The notes under the pieces were generated by a model, which worked only from the letters and a program-made list of their open reading frames with translations, was not told where the DNA came from and did not search any database. Positions 22,693-29,063 of a stretch of 29,063 nt of DNA are shown here, piece by piece. This DNA comes from RGIG8368 sp045540275 (lineage in GTDB: Bacteria > Verrucomicrobiota > Kiritimatiellia > RFP12 > UBA1067), in the NCBI GenBank assembly GCA_045540275.1, contig JAZQGX010000299.1, positions 1-29,063 on the forward strand. Direction: 5' to 3'. The position numbers were made by a program, and so were the translations under genes. Numbering within the stretch: the first letter of the stretch is position 1; every line of letters starts with the position of its first letter.

Positions 22693-23704
22693 TGCCGTCC
22701 CTATTTTTTAAAACCAGTTCGAGTGTTTTTGCGCATCTGCCGCATTTTATGCAGCTGTCGGCGCATGCTCCGCCGATTCCGCTCGTCGCCCAATCGGCAG
22801 GGAATGCCTTGTTGTCGATGATCAGCGGCGCGAAGGCGGCGGCATGCACGGGGTCCATCAACTCAAGGAGGTTTCCGTCAAACTTTTCCGATGCATACGC
22901 CTCGACGATGGCCGCCGGTTTTTCAATGCGGCGCGTGGCGATTTTCATCACTGAAACGTATTTATCAAAGAGTCTGGCGTCTTCCGGACGAATCCAGGTG
23001 GCGCGGATGAACTCTTCAAAGCGTTTGCGGCTGTAAATTGTTTTGCATCGGAATATCTCGAAATTCTCGCGTTCTCCGATTTTAGATTGCCGGATGCGGT
23101 TGTGTCCGTGGAGATTGTCGTGGAACTGCTGGAAGGGACATTGGCGGAGACAGCCGCTGTTGAGCTGCATTCCAAGTTCCTTGCCTTGCTTCTTCGCCCA
23201 TTCGGCGCATTCGGCCATGTAGTTGAAATCACGCTGGCGTTCGCGGCTGACATAGAAAGAATCGAAAAGGTCGTCCACATATTCAAATCCGAGCGAGCCG
23301 TGGATTCGAAGATTTACCGAGCCGCGGATTTTCACCTGCGGGAAGCAGCGTCTGATTACGGTGGCGATGTAGGGCGAGGTGGTGGTAACCACATCTGGGA
23401 ATACTCCTTGTTCGCCCATTGCGTCCATTGAAGATTTGACGAAATCGGCGAGCGTCGGGCTTACGGCCTCATCACCGTAGCAGTTGCAGTTGAAAAGCGT
23501 GTCGAGCAAAATCCCTTTGTCGCGACAGAATCTGAGGTCCAAGTACAGGCGTTCTTTCAGTTCGGGCGTGAACTCGGGCGCGGGACGACAGCTGAGCACT
23601 CCCGGCCAGGCGAAGAAAACTTCACGGATGCGGTGTGCCCATTTTTCACAGACCGGCTGGAAAGGCTCGTTGTAAAAATAGCCGACGGCAAGATTTTTCT
23701 GCAT
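22685..23704 (-). CDS. U32-peptidase-family protein, probable Fe-S protein
   Basis: A 339-residue protein with a predicted TIM-barrel body. NSGCLRQCPFQQFHDNLHGHN (182-202), then Cys220, resembles the Cys pattern of U32 proteins such as UbiU/UbiV, which bind a 4Fe-4S cluster and take part in oxygen-independent hydroxylation of ubiquinone precursors. Early Cys73 and Cys75 (FNCNCYG) could be further ligands. The C-terminus adds a separate cluster-like CADSCIKCGRC (Cys314, 318, 321, 324) absent from UbiU/V as far as I know. The start has aaggag just upstream, overlapping the methyltransferase stop. It is coupled to the prenyltransferase downstream. A true peptidase role is not supported by any visible protease motif. 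Confidence 0.7.
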   Translation of the reverse strand: MQKNLAVGYFYNEPFQPVCEKWAHRIREVFFAWPGVLSCRPAPEFTPELKERLYLDLRFCRDKGILLDTLFNCNCYGDEAVSPTLADFVKSSMDAMGEQGVFPDVVTTTSPYIATVIRRCFPQVKIRGSVNLRIHGSLGFEYVDDLFDSFYVSRERQRDFNYMAECAEWAKKQGKELGMQLNSGCLRQCPFQQFHDNLHGHNRIRQSKIGERENFEIFRCKTIYSRKRFEEFIRATWIRPEDARLFDKYVSVMKIATRRIEKPAAIVEAYASEKFDGNLLELMDPVHAAAFAPLIIDNKAFPADWATSGIGGACADSCIKCGRCAKTLELVLKNRDGND

Positions 23705-23705
23705 G

Positions 23706-24713
23706 TTACTCCTTTACTCCGTAGACAAGCCAATGGGGCATTGGCGGCGGAGCTGCCAGCGTCCGCTCCGGTTTGAATCCTGCCACGCTCATCCATTCCT
23801 TAAGTTCGGCATCGGAGAATACCCAGCCATGGTCAGTGTTGAGCGCCATGTTGAGTCCGAAAAGCGCGGAGAAGGCGGGCGTGGTTCCGCTAGCGTCGGT
23901 CATCATGTCCAGAATGAAAATGCGTCCGCCTCTCTTCAATGCGCGGCAGGCGCGTTTGAGGATATCGACTATGCTTTCGGGCGCTTCCTGGTGAAGGGCG
24001 CCGAAAATGGTTACCGCATCGTATGTGCAGGCCTCGTATTCGTCGTGGTGATAGTCGCCCGCACGGCACTCAATGCGCTTTTCCAGTCCGGCTTCGGCGA
24101 TTAACTCGGCGGCAACTTTTGAAATGGCGGGTAGGTCCACGGTGACACAACTCAGATTCGGATTGGCGCGGCAAAGCAACTCGGCATAAGTGCCGGGGCC
24201 GCCGGCGAGATCGAGCAGGCGCGAGCACGAGCCGAGGTCGAGCATGCCGGTGACCGCCTGGCCGATCGCCAGTGCGCGTCCGCGCATGGAGAGCGCAAAG
24301 CGGCGCGTCCGTTCCTCGTCCCCGCCCAGATGGATCGAGGGGGCTTCCACCGGTTCGCCGTTTCGCACGAAGTCGGAAAGTTTTCCCCACATGGGATAGA
24401 CATCACGGTTGTAGAAGAGCGCGTTCGACAGGTCGGCGGGGGCTCCGGGGACAAGCGCGGCTTTGCCGGCGGCGGTGTTGGAGAAGCGTTCGCCTTCCTT
24501 CTTCAGCAGCCCGATGGCGGCGGCCGAATTCAGAAGCATGCGCATGCCGCGGAGGGAGCATCCGGTCTCTCGTGCAACCTGTTTGGCGTCCGCCGACGGA
24601 CCGAGGGATTCGATGGTTTTGAAAACATCAAGCTCGGCTGCGCTGAACAATACGGATGAACCGTAAAATGCACTGGCCAGATCAACGATTTCTGGTATTG
24701 AAAGTTCTTTCAT
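23706..24713 (-). CDS. SAM-dependent O-methyltransferase-like protein with winged-helix N-terminus
   Basis: A 335-residue protein. Residues about 1-90 form a dimerisation/winged-helix region (AELDVFKTI, AKQVARETG, LLNSAAAIGLLKKEGERFSNTAAG) typical of hydroxyindole/caffeate-type O-methyltransferases. The Rossmann domain has motif I LLDLAGGPG (166-174), the acidic VDLPA (192-196), and RAGDYHHDEY followed by a GALHQE loop replacing the usual catalytic H-W-D pattern. It would methylate a hydroxyl on a small, possibly prenylated or aromatic molecule. It is second in the five-gene operon, one base upstream of the U32 gene's start. The acceptor is unknown. Confidence 0.8.
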   Translation of the reverse strand: MKELSIPEIVDLASAFYGSSVLFSAAELDVFKTIESLGPSADAKQVARETGCSLRGMRMLLNSAAAIGLLKKEGERFSNTAAGKAALVPGAPADLSNALFYNRDVYPMWGKLSDFVRNGEPVEAPSIHLGGDEERTRRFALSMRGRALAIGQAVTGMLDLGSCSRLLDLAGGPGTYAELLCRANPNLSCVTVDLPAISKVAAELIAEAGLEKRIECRAGDYHHDEYEACTYDAVTIFGALHQEAPESIVDILKRACRALKRGGRIFILDMMTDASGTTPAFSALFGLNMALNTDHGWVFSDAELKEWMSVAGFKPERTLAAPPPMPHWLVYGVKE

Positions 24714-24729
24714 TTTCTGTCCGTCATGA

Positions 24730-25851
24730 TTATAGGTTGTGGAGCCGATATTTCATACTCCCCAAGCCGATTTTTTCGGAATGCTCCAATGTGGTCTGCC
24801 ATCGGGTCGAGGGGTGCAGCGCTTCAAAGAGATCGCTTCGATCCGTTTCGCCGTCAAGCACGGTGCCGTGAAGGCGGGGTGCTTTCATGCATAAGTCGCA
24901 GCAGGCGGCGTCAAGCGCGACGGGGTCGAGGCTGGCAAGCATTCCGATGTCGGGAATGACGGCGGCATCATTTTCGGCATGGCAGTCGCAGTTTGGCGAA
25001 ACATCACATATCAGGCTGACGTGAAAATGGATTTTCCCCTTGACGACCGCCAGAGCGTATTCAGCGGTTTTGCGGCACAGCTCGTCATTGCTCTGATCTC
25101 CCCATTCGGGGCTCAGCGCCCCCTTCATGCACATGCCGACGCACCGTCCGCATCCGACGCACCGTTCGCGGTCAAGCGCCATTTTCCCGTTGTTCGCTTC
25201 GAGTGCATGCTGGGCGCAAACCTTCGCGCACATGCCGCAGTTTACGCAGATGTCGCGGTCGAGCACCGGTTTGCCGCCGCTGTGCATCTCCATTTTGCCG
25301 CGGCGTGATGCGCAACCCATGCCGAGATTTTTCACGGCTCCCCCCATGCCCATCAGTTCATGCCCTTTGAAATGGTTCAGCGAGATGATGACATCTGCGT
25401 CGACGATGGCGCGACCGATCTTGGCTTCTCGGATGTAATCGGTTCCCTTGAGTGGAATGCAGACTTCGTCTGTACCGCGCAAACCGTCGCCGATAACGAT
25501 GTGGCATCCGGTCGTCAGCGGAGTGAAACCGTTGAGATCGGCGGTCTGAAGATGGTCAATTGCGTTGCCGCGGCCGCCCACAAAAAGCGTGTTGCAGTCG
25601 GTGAGAAAGGGCATGCCTCCGGCGTTTCGGGTCAGTTCGGAGATGGCGCGTGCGTAGTTGGGGCGAAGAAACGCGAGATTTCCGCGTTCGCCGAAATGCA
25701 TTTTTATCGCTGCTATTTTTCCGGCTAGTGGCAGATCCATGAAACCGGCCTTATTCAGCAGACGTTTGAGTTTTTCGGTCAGACCTTCGGTGGGCGAGGT
25801 TCTGAAGTCGGTGAACCAGACATCGGAAATCTTTTTATTATCGTTTGACAT
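24730..25851 (-). CDS. DUF362 protein with two 4Fe-4S ferredoxin motifs
   Basis: A 373-residue cytoplasmic Fe-S protein. The N-terminal DUF362 domain (about 10-190) includes KMHFGERGN (50-58) and ISLNHFKGHELMGMGGAVKNLGMG (156-179). Two ferredoxin motifs follow: Cys202/205/208/212 and Cys231/234/237/241. A later CDVSPNCDCH and ALDAACCDLC add further Cys. Such proteins are thought to move electrons to partner enzymes. I chose ATG 25851; a TTG 39 bases upstream is open but unlikely. A TGC-TATCAT extended -10 ends six bases before the ATG and no ribosome site is seen, so the mRNA may be leaderless. It is first in the five-gene operon and transcribed away from efp. Confidence 0.85.
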   Translation of the reverse strand: MSNDNKKISDVWFTDFRTSPTEGLTEKLKRLLNKAGFMDLPLAGKIAAIKMHFGERGNLAFLRPNYARAISELTRNAGGMPFLTDCNTLFVGGRGNAIDHLQTADLNGFTPLTTGCHIVIGDGLRGTDEVCIPLKGTDYIREAKIGRAIVDADVIISLNHFKGHELMGMGGAVKNLGMGCASRRGKMEMHSGGKPVLDRDICVNCGMCAKVCAQHALEANNGKMALDRERCVGCGRCVGMCMKGALSPEWGDQSNDELCRKTAEYALAVVKGKIHFHVSLICDVSPNCDCHAENDAAVIPDIGMLASLDPVALDAACCDLCMKAPRLHGTVLDGETDRSDLFEALHPSTRWQTTLEHSEKIGLGSMKYRLHNL

Positions 25852-25925
25852 GGGAACATGATAGCACAACGTGCGGATTTTAACACGCAAAAAGGTTCAT
25901 GCCCAGGGTGCGATGCACTGCAATG

Positions 25926-25954
25926 TTGACGATTTTGCCATAAAAAGGTAAAAT
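25926..25954 (+). promoter_or_regulatory. Promoter of the efp-hisG operon
   Basis: TTGACG (25926-25931) and TAAAAT (25949-25954) with a 17-base spacer. Start of transcription is expected near 25961, with the ribosome site aaggg at 25976-25980 and ATG at 25988. Confidence 0.6.
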
Positions 25955-25987
25955 ACCGCTTTCATTCAACGGAATAAGGGTTATTGT

Positions 25988-26551
25988 ATGTACACATCTT
26001 CGGATTTGCGCAAAGGTTTGAAAATTGAAATCGAAGGGCAACCTTATGTGATTACTGATTTCGATTTCAGCAAGCCAGGCAAAGGACAGGCGATTTACAA
26101 CTGCAAAATGAAGAATATGCTCACCGGTTCGACGCTTAGCCGCAGCTATCGCTCGAACGACAAGTTCGACAAACCAGAGCTTGCTGAAGTTCGTTTGGAA
26201 TATTCCTACGAAGATCAGGGTGTGTATGTGTTCATGAACAGCGACTACGAAGAACATCGCGTTGATGCCGATGTCCTAGGCGACAAGAAGTTCTTTCTAA
26301 CCGATTCGATGCCGGTTGATGCGTTGCTCTACAACGGTCAGGTCATTGAAATCGAGCTTCCCAACATGGTCGAGCGCAAGGTAATTGCTTGCGATGTCGG
26401 CGCGAAGGGGAATACCGCTGCGGGTAAAGTCACCAAGCCGGCAACGGTTGAAGGCGGATATCGTCTTCCCGTGCCTCTGTTTGTCAACGAGGGCGACATC
26501 ATCCGCATTGATACACGCACCGGCGAGTATGCCGACCGCGTCAAGAGTTAA
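25988..26551 (+). CDS. efp: Translation elongation factor P
   Basis: EF-P rescues ribosomes stalled at polyproline. With 187 residues it has the normal three beta-domains (about 1-65, 66-126, 127-187). The tip loop is KPGKGQA (29-35) with Lys32 at the position beta-lysylated in E. coli (Lys34), suggesting the EpmA/EpmB route, though neither gene is here. The C-terminal signature FVNEGDIIRIDTRTGEY is intact. It is the first gene after a good promoter and is followed within 24 bases by hisG. The TonB proline-rich region in this window is an example of a protein that would need it. Confidence 0.96.
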   Translation: MYTSSDLRKGLKIEIEGQPYVITDFDFSKPGKGQAIYNCKMKNMLTGSTLSRSYRSNDKFDKPELAEVRLEYSYEDQGVYVFMNSDYEEHRVDADVLGDKKFFLTDSMPVDALLYNGQVIEIELPNMVERKVIACDVGAKGNTAAGKVTKPATVEGGYRLPVPLFVNEGDIIRIDTRTGEYADRVKS

Positions 26552-26574
26552 GGATTCAGGAAAGGCAGTTGTTT

Positions 26575-27444
26575 ATGGCTTTGGTTTTGGGATTGCCTAA
26601 AGGAAGTTTGCAGGAGTCGACCTTCCAGTTGATGAGAAATGCTGGTTTCGACATCTCCGTCGGTTCGCGCTCGTATGTTCCGCGCGTGGACGACCCTGAT
26701 TTGGCATGCCGTCTTATTCGTCCCCAAGAAATTTCCCGTTATGTCGAGTTGGGCTTGCTTGATGTGGGTATTACCGGGTATGATTGGATTTATGAGAACG
26801 GTTCTGACGTGGAAGAGGTTGCCGAGCTGTGCTACTCCAAGGCGACCTCCCATCCTGTGCGTTGGGTGATTGCCGTCCCCAATGACTCGCCTTACCAGAC
26901 CGTCAAAGATCTTGAAGGCAAACGGATCGCTACTGAAGCGGTCGGCTTGACCAAGCGCTATCTCGCCAAGAATGGGGTCAAGGCAGAGGTTGAGTTTTCT
27001 TGGGGTGCCACTGAGGTCAAGGCTCCGGAATTGGTTGATGCGATTGTGGATTTGACCGAGACGGGATCAAGCCTGCGCGCCAACAATCTGCGCATCATGG
27101 ATACGATTCTCACCTCGACGACCAGGTTGATTGCCAATCGCAAATCGTGGGCGGATCCCAAGAAGCGCGAGAAGATTTTTCAGATTTCCACTTTGCTTCA
27201 AGGGGCGTTGGCGGCAAAATCTCGTGTATTGTTGAAGCTTAACTGCCCTGCAGACAAATTGGAGGAAGTCACCTCTGCTTTGCCGGCGCTGCGTGCGCCG
27301 ACCGTCAACAAGCTGCGTGATGCGGACTGGTTCGCGGTTGAGGCCGTGGTTGAGGAAAAAGTGGTTCGCGACATCATTTTGCCTTTGCGCGCCGCAGGTG
27401 CGACGGGCATTATCGAGTTGCCGCTCAACAAGGTTATTTTTTAG
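26575..27444 (+). CDS. hisG: ATP phosphoribosyltransferase HisG, long form
   Basis: HisG joins ATP and PRPP in the first, feedback-controlled step of histidine synthesis. The protein has 289 residues: catalytic domain with LPKGSL (7-12), GITGYDW (66-72) and the PRPP loop DAIVDLTETGSSLRAN (155-170). A C-terminal ACT-like regulatory domain (about 210-289), ending APTVNKL...VEAVV, marks the long form that works without HisZ and binds histidine. ATG 26575 has aggaaagg at 26558-26565; the TTG six bases upstream is rejected. No other his genes are present, so it is separated from the rest of the pathway and instead shares a transcript with efp and a small basic protein. Confidence 0.94.
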   Translation: MALVLGLPKGSLQESTFQLMRNAGFDISVGSRSYVPRVDDPDLACRLIRPQEISRYVELGLLDVGITGYDWIYENGSDVEEVAELCYSKATSHPVRWVIAVPNDSPYQTVKDLEGKRIATEAVGLTKRYLAKNGVKAEVEFSWGATEVKAPELVDAIVDLTETGSSLRANNLRIMDTILTSTTRLIANRKSWADPKKREKIFQISTLLQGALAAKSRVLLKLNCPADKLEEVTSALPALRAPTVNKLRDADWFAVEAVVEEKVVRDIILPLRAAGATGIIELPLNKVIF

Positions 27445-27498
27445 TCAGAAAAACGCAGATCGCTCTTCGGGGCGTACGCATCGTTAAGGAGAAAAACC

Positions 27499-27588
27499 GT
27501 GGGTTCCATCAAGAAGAAGCGCCGCGCCAAGATGGCTAAGCACAAATACCGCAAACGTCTGAAGGCCAACCGCCACAAGAACAAGTAG
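27499..27588 (+). CDS. Tiny basic protein of the mS38/AURKAIP1-COX24 type
   Basis: A 29-residue protein, about half Lys/Arg, beginning GTG with aaggag at 27486-27491. The pattern KKKRRAKMAKHKYRKRLK followed by NRHKNK matches the COX24/AURKAIP1 C-terminal domain (mitochondrial mS38) and the short bacterial proteins of that kind found in Bacteroidota and PVC genomes. In mitochondria the relative sits on the small ribosomal subunit near the decoding centre, so a ribosomal role is likely. It closes the efp-hisG unit just before a strong terminator. It is easily missed because of its size. Confidence 0.8.
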   Translation: MGSIKKKRRAKMAKHKYRKRLKANRHKNK

Positions 27589-27593
27589 CGTTG

Positions 27594-27628
27594 AAACCGC
27601 ACACCGATTGGGTGTGCGGTTTTTTTTT
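27594..27628 (+). terminator. Rho-independent terminator of the efp-hisG operon
   Basis: A perfect 12-bp stem (27594-27605 with 27611-27622), loop gattg and a run of nine T at 27620-27628. It starts six bases after the small protein's stop codon. Confidence 0.93.
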
Positions 27629-27712
27629 GTCAGAAAATATATTGGAATTTCTGCAAAATTCTGAAAAAAAAGTTGCATAATTACATTTTCTGAAAAAAAG
27701 GAAAAATTATTC

Positions 27713-27743
27713 TTGCAATTTATCCCCCCCCCCCCCCTAAAAT
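27713..27743 (+). promoter_or_regulatory. Possible promoter with a C14 tract as spacer
   Basis: TTGCAA (27713-27718) and TAAAAT (27738-27743) flank a homopolymer of 14 C at 27724-27737. The spacer is 19 bases, two above the optimum, so loss of two C would give 17. This is the design of known phase-variable promoters such as Neisseria opc. The next gene start is at 27842. The -35 and -10 are partial matches and could be chance. Confidence 0.4.
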
Positions 27744-27841
27744 GCCACTTTTATTTTCCTTCCATGATAATATGGACAGGGAGTTTAATTTGCAGACGCT
27801 CAGTTGGGCCGAACTGACGGCCGACTGGAAAGGAGACATTT

Positions 27842-28042
27842 GTGAAGGATAATCAGCAGGAATGGAATGTATCGGAAGATTTTCCGGAGGCAGGACCCGG
27901 TCAGGGGTATAATGAGCCGTTAAGGACGGAGCAAACTGTGTTGAGTATGGGATGTGCGTGTTTTGTCATACTCTTCATTCTAGTTATATTGATACTGTTA
28001 AATACTGGATGGTCTGACGGCTTGCGAGGCAGTTGGTGGTAA
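27842..28042 (+). CDS. Small single-pass membrane protein
   Basis: A 66-residue protein starting GTG, with aaggag at 27830-27835. Residues 1-35 are polar and acidic (EWNVSEDFPEAGPGQGYNEP), 36-54 form one hydrophobic helix (MGCACFVILFILVILILL), and the short C-terminus ends in WW. No family is recognised. The charge pattern gives no clear orientation. It lies downstream of the poly-C element and may be controlled by it. An alternative 36-codon frame (27742-27852) overlaps its start. Confidence 0.6.
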   Translation: MKDNQQEWNVSEDFPEAGPGQGYNEPLRTEQTVLSMGCACFVILFILVILILLNTGWSDGLRGSWW

Positions 28043-28141
28043 AACATCGAGCTTTTTCCGATTCAGGAATTTTGGTAAACTTTGTCGGTGAAGAAGGTGA
28101 TACGTTGTGTTTCGCCTTGCGTCAGATGAAGGGAAAACAAG

Positions 28142-28585
28142 ATGAAGAAACTTATTGCAGCAGTGATGATAGCTGTTTTAGCCGTAACGGGCAAGGCAGA
28201 TGTTGAATGGAGCTGGTGGTGTGAAAACACAGCGGAGTCGACGGATATTTCGCTGGGTATCGCGACCAAGTGTGCCAAAGTCGAGGCGCTTGAGCTTTCG
28301 TTGCTTTACGGTGCATCCAAGGTTGAAGGGGTGCAGTGGTCGCTGTGGGGTATTAACGATTCAGACATGTCGGGTGTGCTGCAGATGGCCATGTGGTTCA
28401 ACCGTGGTGACGACCCTTGCGTCCAGTTGGGTCTGATAAACTGTGCGGACACAACGGTTTTCTCTTTGGGGATGATCAATGTTGCCAACAAAGCGACGGT
28501 TCAGCTGGGATTACTCAATTTCAACAAGAACGGTTTTCTGTCGATATTCCCGTTTGTCAACCTTGACAAGGCGCTCTTTGACTGA
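28142..28585 (+). CDS. Exported repeat protein, LA_2272-like surface type
   Basis: A 147-residue protein with a signal peptide (1-19, cut after GKA). The C-terminal half contains 13-residue repeats on the pattern LG(L/M)(I/L)N....(V/T).. (VQLGLINCADTT, FSLGMINVANKAT, VQLGLLNFNKNG), with looser versions earlier (SLGIATKCAKVE, WSLWGINDSDMS). Alternating hydrophobic residues suggest a beta-solenoid or small barrel at the cell surface. Similar GxxN repeats occur in the LA_2272 family of surface proteins; I make that link from the pattern only. aaggg lies about eight bases before the ATG. A clear terminator follows, so it ends a transcript. Confidence 0.65.
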   Translation: MKKLIAAVMIAVLAVTGKADVEWSWWCENTAESTDISLGIATKCAKVEALELSLLYGASKVEGVQWSLWGINDSDMSGVLQMAMWFNRGDDPCVQLGLINCADTTVFSLGMINVANKATVQLGLLNFNKNGFLSIFPFVNLDKALFD

Positions 28586-28616
28586 AGACCTGCGTCAGAA
28601 GGCGTGTAGATAGAAT

Positions 28617-28652
28617 AAGGATGCGGCAAATTTGTTGCTGCATCCTTTTTTT
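28617..28652 (+). terminator. Rho-independent terminator after the exported repeat protein
   Basis: An 11-bp stem with one G-U pair (aaggatgcggc 28617-28627 with gctgcatcctt 28637-28647), a 9-base loop, and seven T at 28646-28652. It lies 32 bases after the stop codon. Confidence 0.88.
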
Positions 28653-29063
28653 GTCTATCAGGGACTGAACGACACCGGCATCATTACAAGTCGATTATCG
28701 CTACATTGGATACTTGGAATGATTGTCAAATATATTCATTAGCTAGCTATTGGTTCGGTGAAAATATGGCAAACCAATTCTGCACGATACTTTCGCGTAA
28801 CATATTTTAACCATTTATGCTCTATTCGCGTCATTATTGCCAGCCCGCGACACAAGATAGAAATTTCCGTCCGAACTGTTTTTAAGATAAAACCACTCTT
28901 CTCTTATACCATTAAACATCCACCACCATTCATCCGCACCGTAATCTCACTTTCCCTTTCGTAATGCGTCGCACATGGCACATCAGCCCATATCCCGAAT
29001 TCACCCCCTGTTTTTCGCCTCTTTCGTGGCGTAAATCCTATCTTAAAAGCCGGTCTCTGCCTT
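28653..29063. other. Gene-free stretch at the window's right end
   Basis: About 410 bases without a convincing gene on either strand. One open frame at 28758-28964 lacks a ribosome site and has no protein-like composition. No tRNA, hairpin array or long repeat is visible. The base composition is AT-richer than the operons to the left. It may be the upstream region of a gene beyond the window. Confidence 0.5.

Noticed and set aside
27742..27852. A 36-codon open frame starting inside the TAAAATG of the poly-C element and overlapping the GTG at 27842
   Set aside because: The wording of its second half looks protein-like, but neither ATG (27742, 27772) has a ribosome site and the frame is short; kept only as a possible leader peptide.
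28758..28964. A 68-codon open frame near the right end
   Set aside because: No ribosome site, no recognisable composition and no coupling to neighbours.
1..29063. CRISPR array, tRNA or rRNA genes
   Set aside because: No regularly spaced repeats and no tRNA or rRNA-like sequence were seen on reading both strands by eye; a covariance-model scan could still find something small.

Overview
The window reads as a chromosomal segment of a Gram-negative, probably anaerobic bacterium. A TonB/ExbB/ExbD system and TonB-dependent receptor imply an outer membrane. A rubrerythrin, a Thi4 of the sulfide-using type, a U32-family Fe-S protein and a DUF362 ferredoxin-like protein fit anaerobic life. RHS cassettes, the lysA type and a 29-residue mS38/COX24-like protein make me favour the PVC group (Lentisphaerota/Kiritimatiellota), but that placement is inference. 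Most of the window is GC-rich and tightly packed. The first 3.4 kb is clearly AT-richer and looks acquired.

Layout. (1) 1-3.4 kb: two related RHS core fragments, each with a different C-terminal tip and each overlapped by a downstream gene with a signal peptide or membrane anchor. They look like polymorphic-toxin/immunity cassettes. The first is broken by one in-frame TAA. (2) 3.45-5.8 kb: promoter, TPP riboswitch and thiD-thi4-thiE. (3) 5.9-9.7 kb: TonB-dependent receptor, then an exbB-exbD-tonB operon. (4) 9.75-12.1 kb: lysA and an NAD-dependent epimerase/dehydratase behind a strong promoter. (5) 12.2-13.9 kb, minus strand: a CPBP-type membrane protease and a MenA-like prenyltransferase. 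(6) 14.0-17.1 kb: LolA-like protein and two CNNM/CorC-type membrane proteins, joined by ATGA overlaps. (7) 17.2-20.5 kb: reverse-type rubrerythrin, then an acyl-CoA synthetase coupled to an Xer-type recombinase. (8) 20.5-25.9 kb, minus strand: DUF362 Fe-S protein, O-methyltransferase-like protein, U32-family protein, second UbiA prenyltransferase and an EboF-like phosphodiesterase, apparently one operon. (9) 25.9-27.6 kb: efp-hisG-small basic protein, bounded by a clear promoter and terminator. (10) 27.6-29.06 kb: a C14 tract inside a possible promoter, a small membrane protein, a secreted repeat protein and a gene-poor end.

How it works together. Region 2 makes thiamine phosphate from HMP and from a thiazole built by Thi4, with feedback through the riboswitch. 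Region 3 is an energised outer-membrane uptake system of unknown substrate. Region 8 is the best candidate for an undescribed pathway: prenylation, methylation, a putative oxygen-independent U32 step, electron supply and a phosphodiesterase in one transcription unit, with two members resembling EboC and EboF. The RHS cassettes and the poly-C promoter are the other two signals most worth checking.
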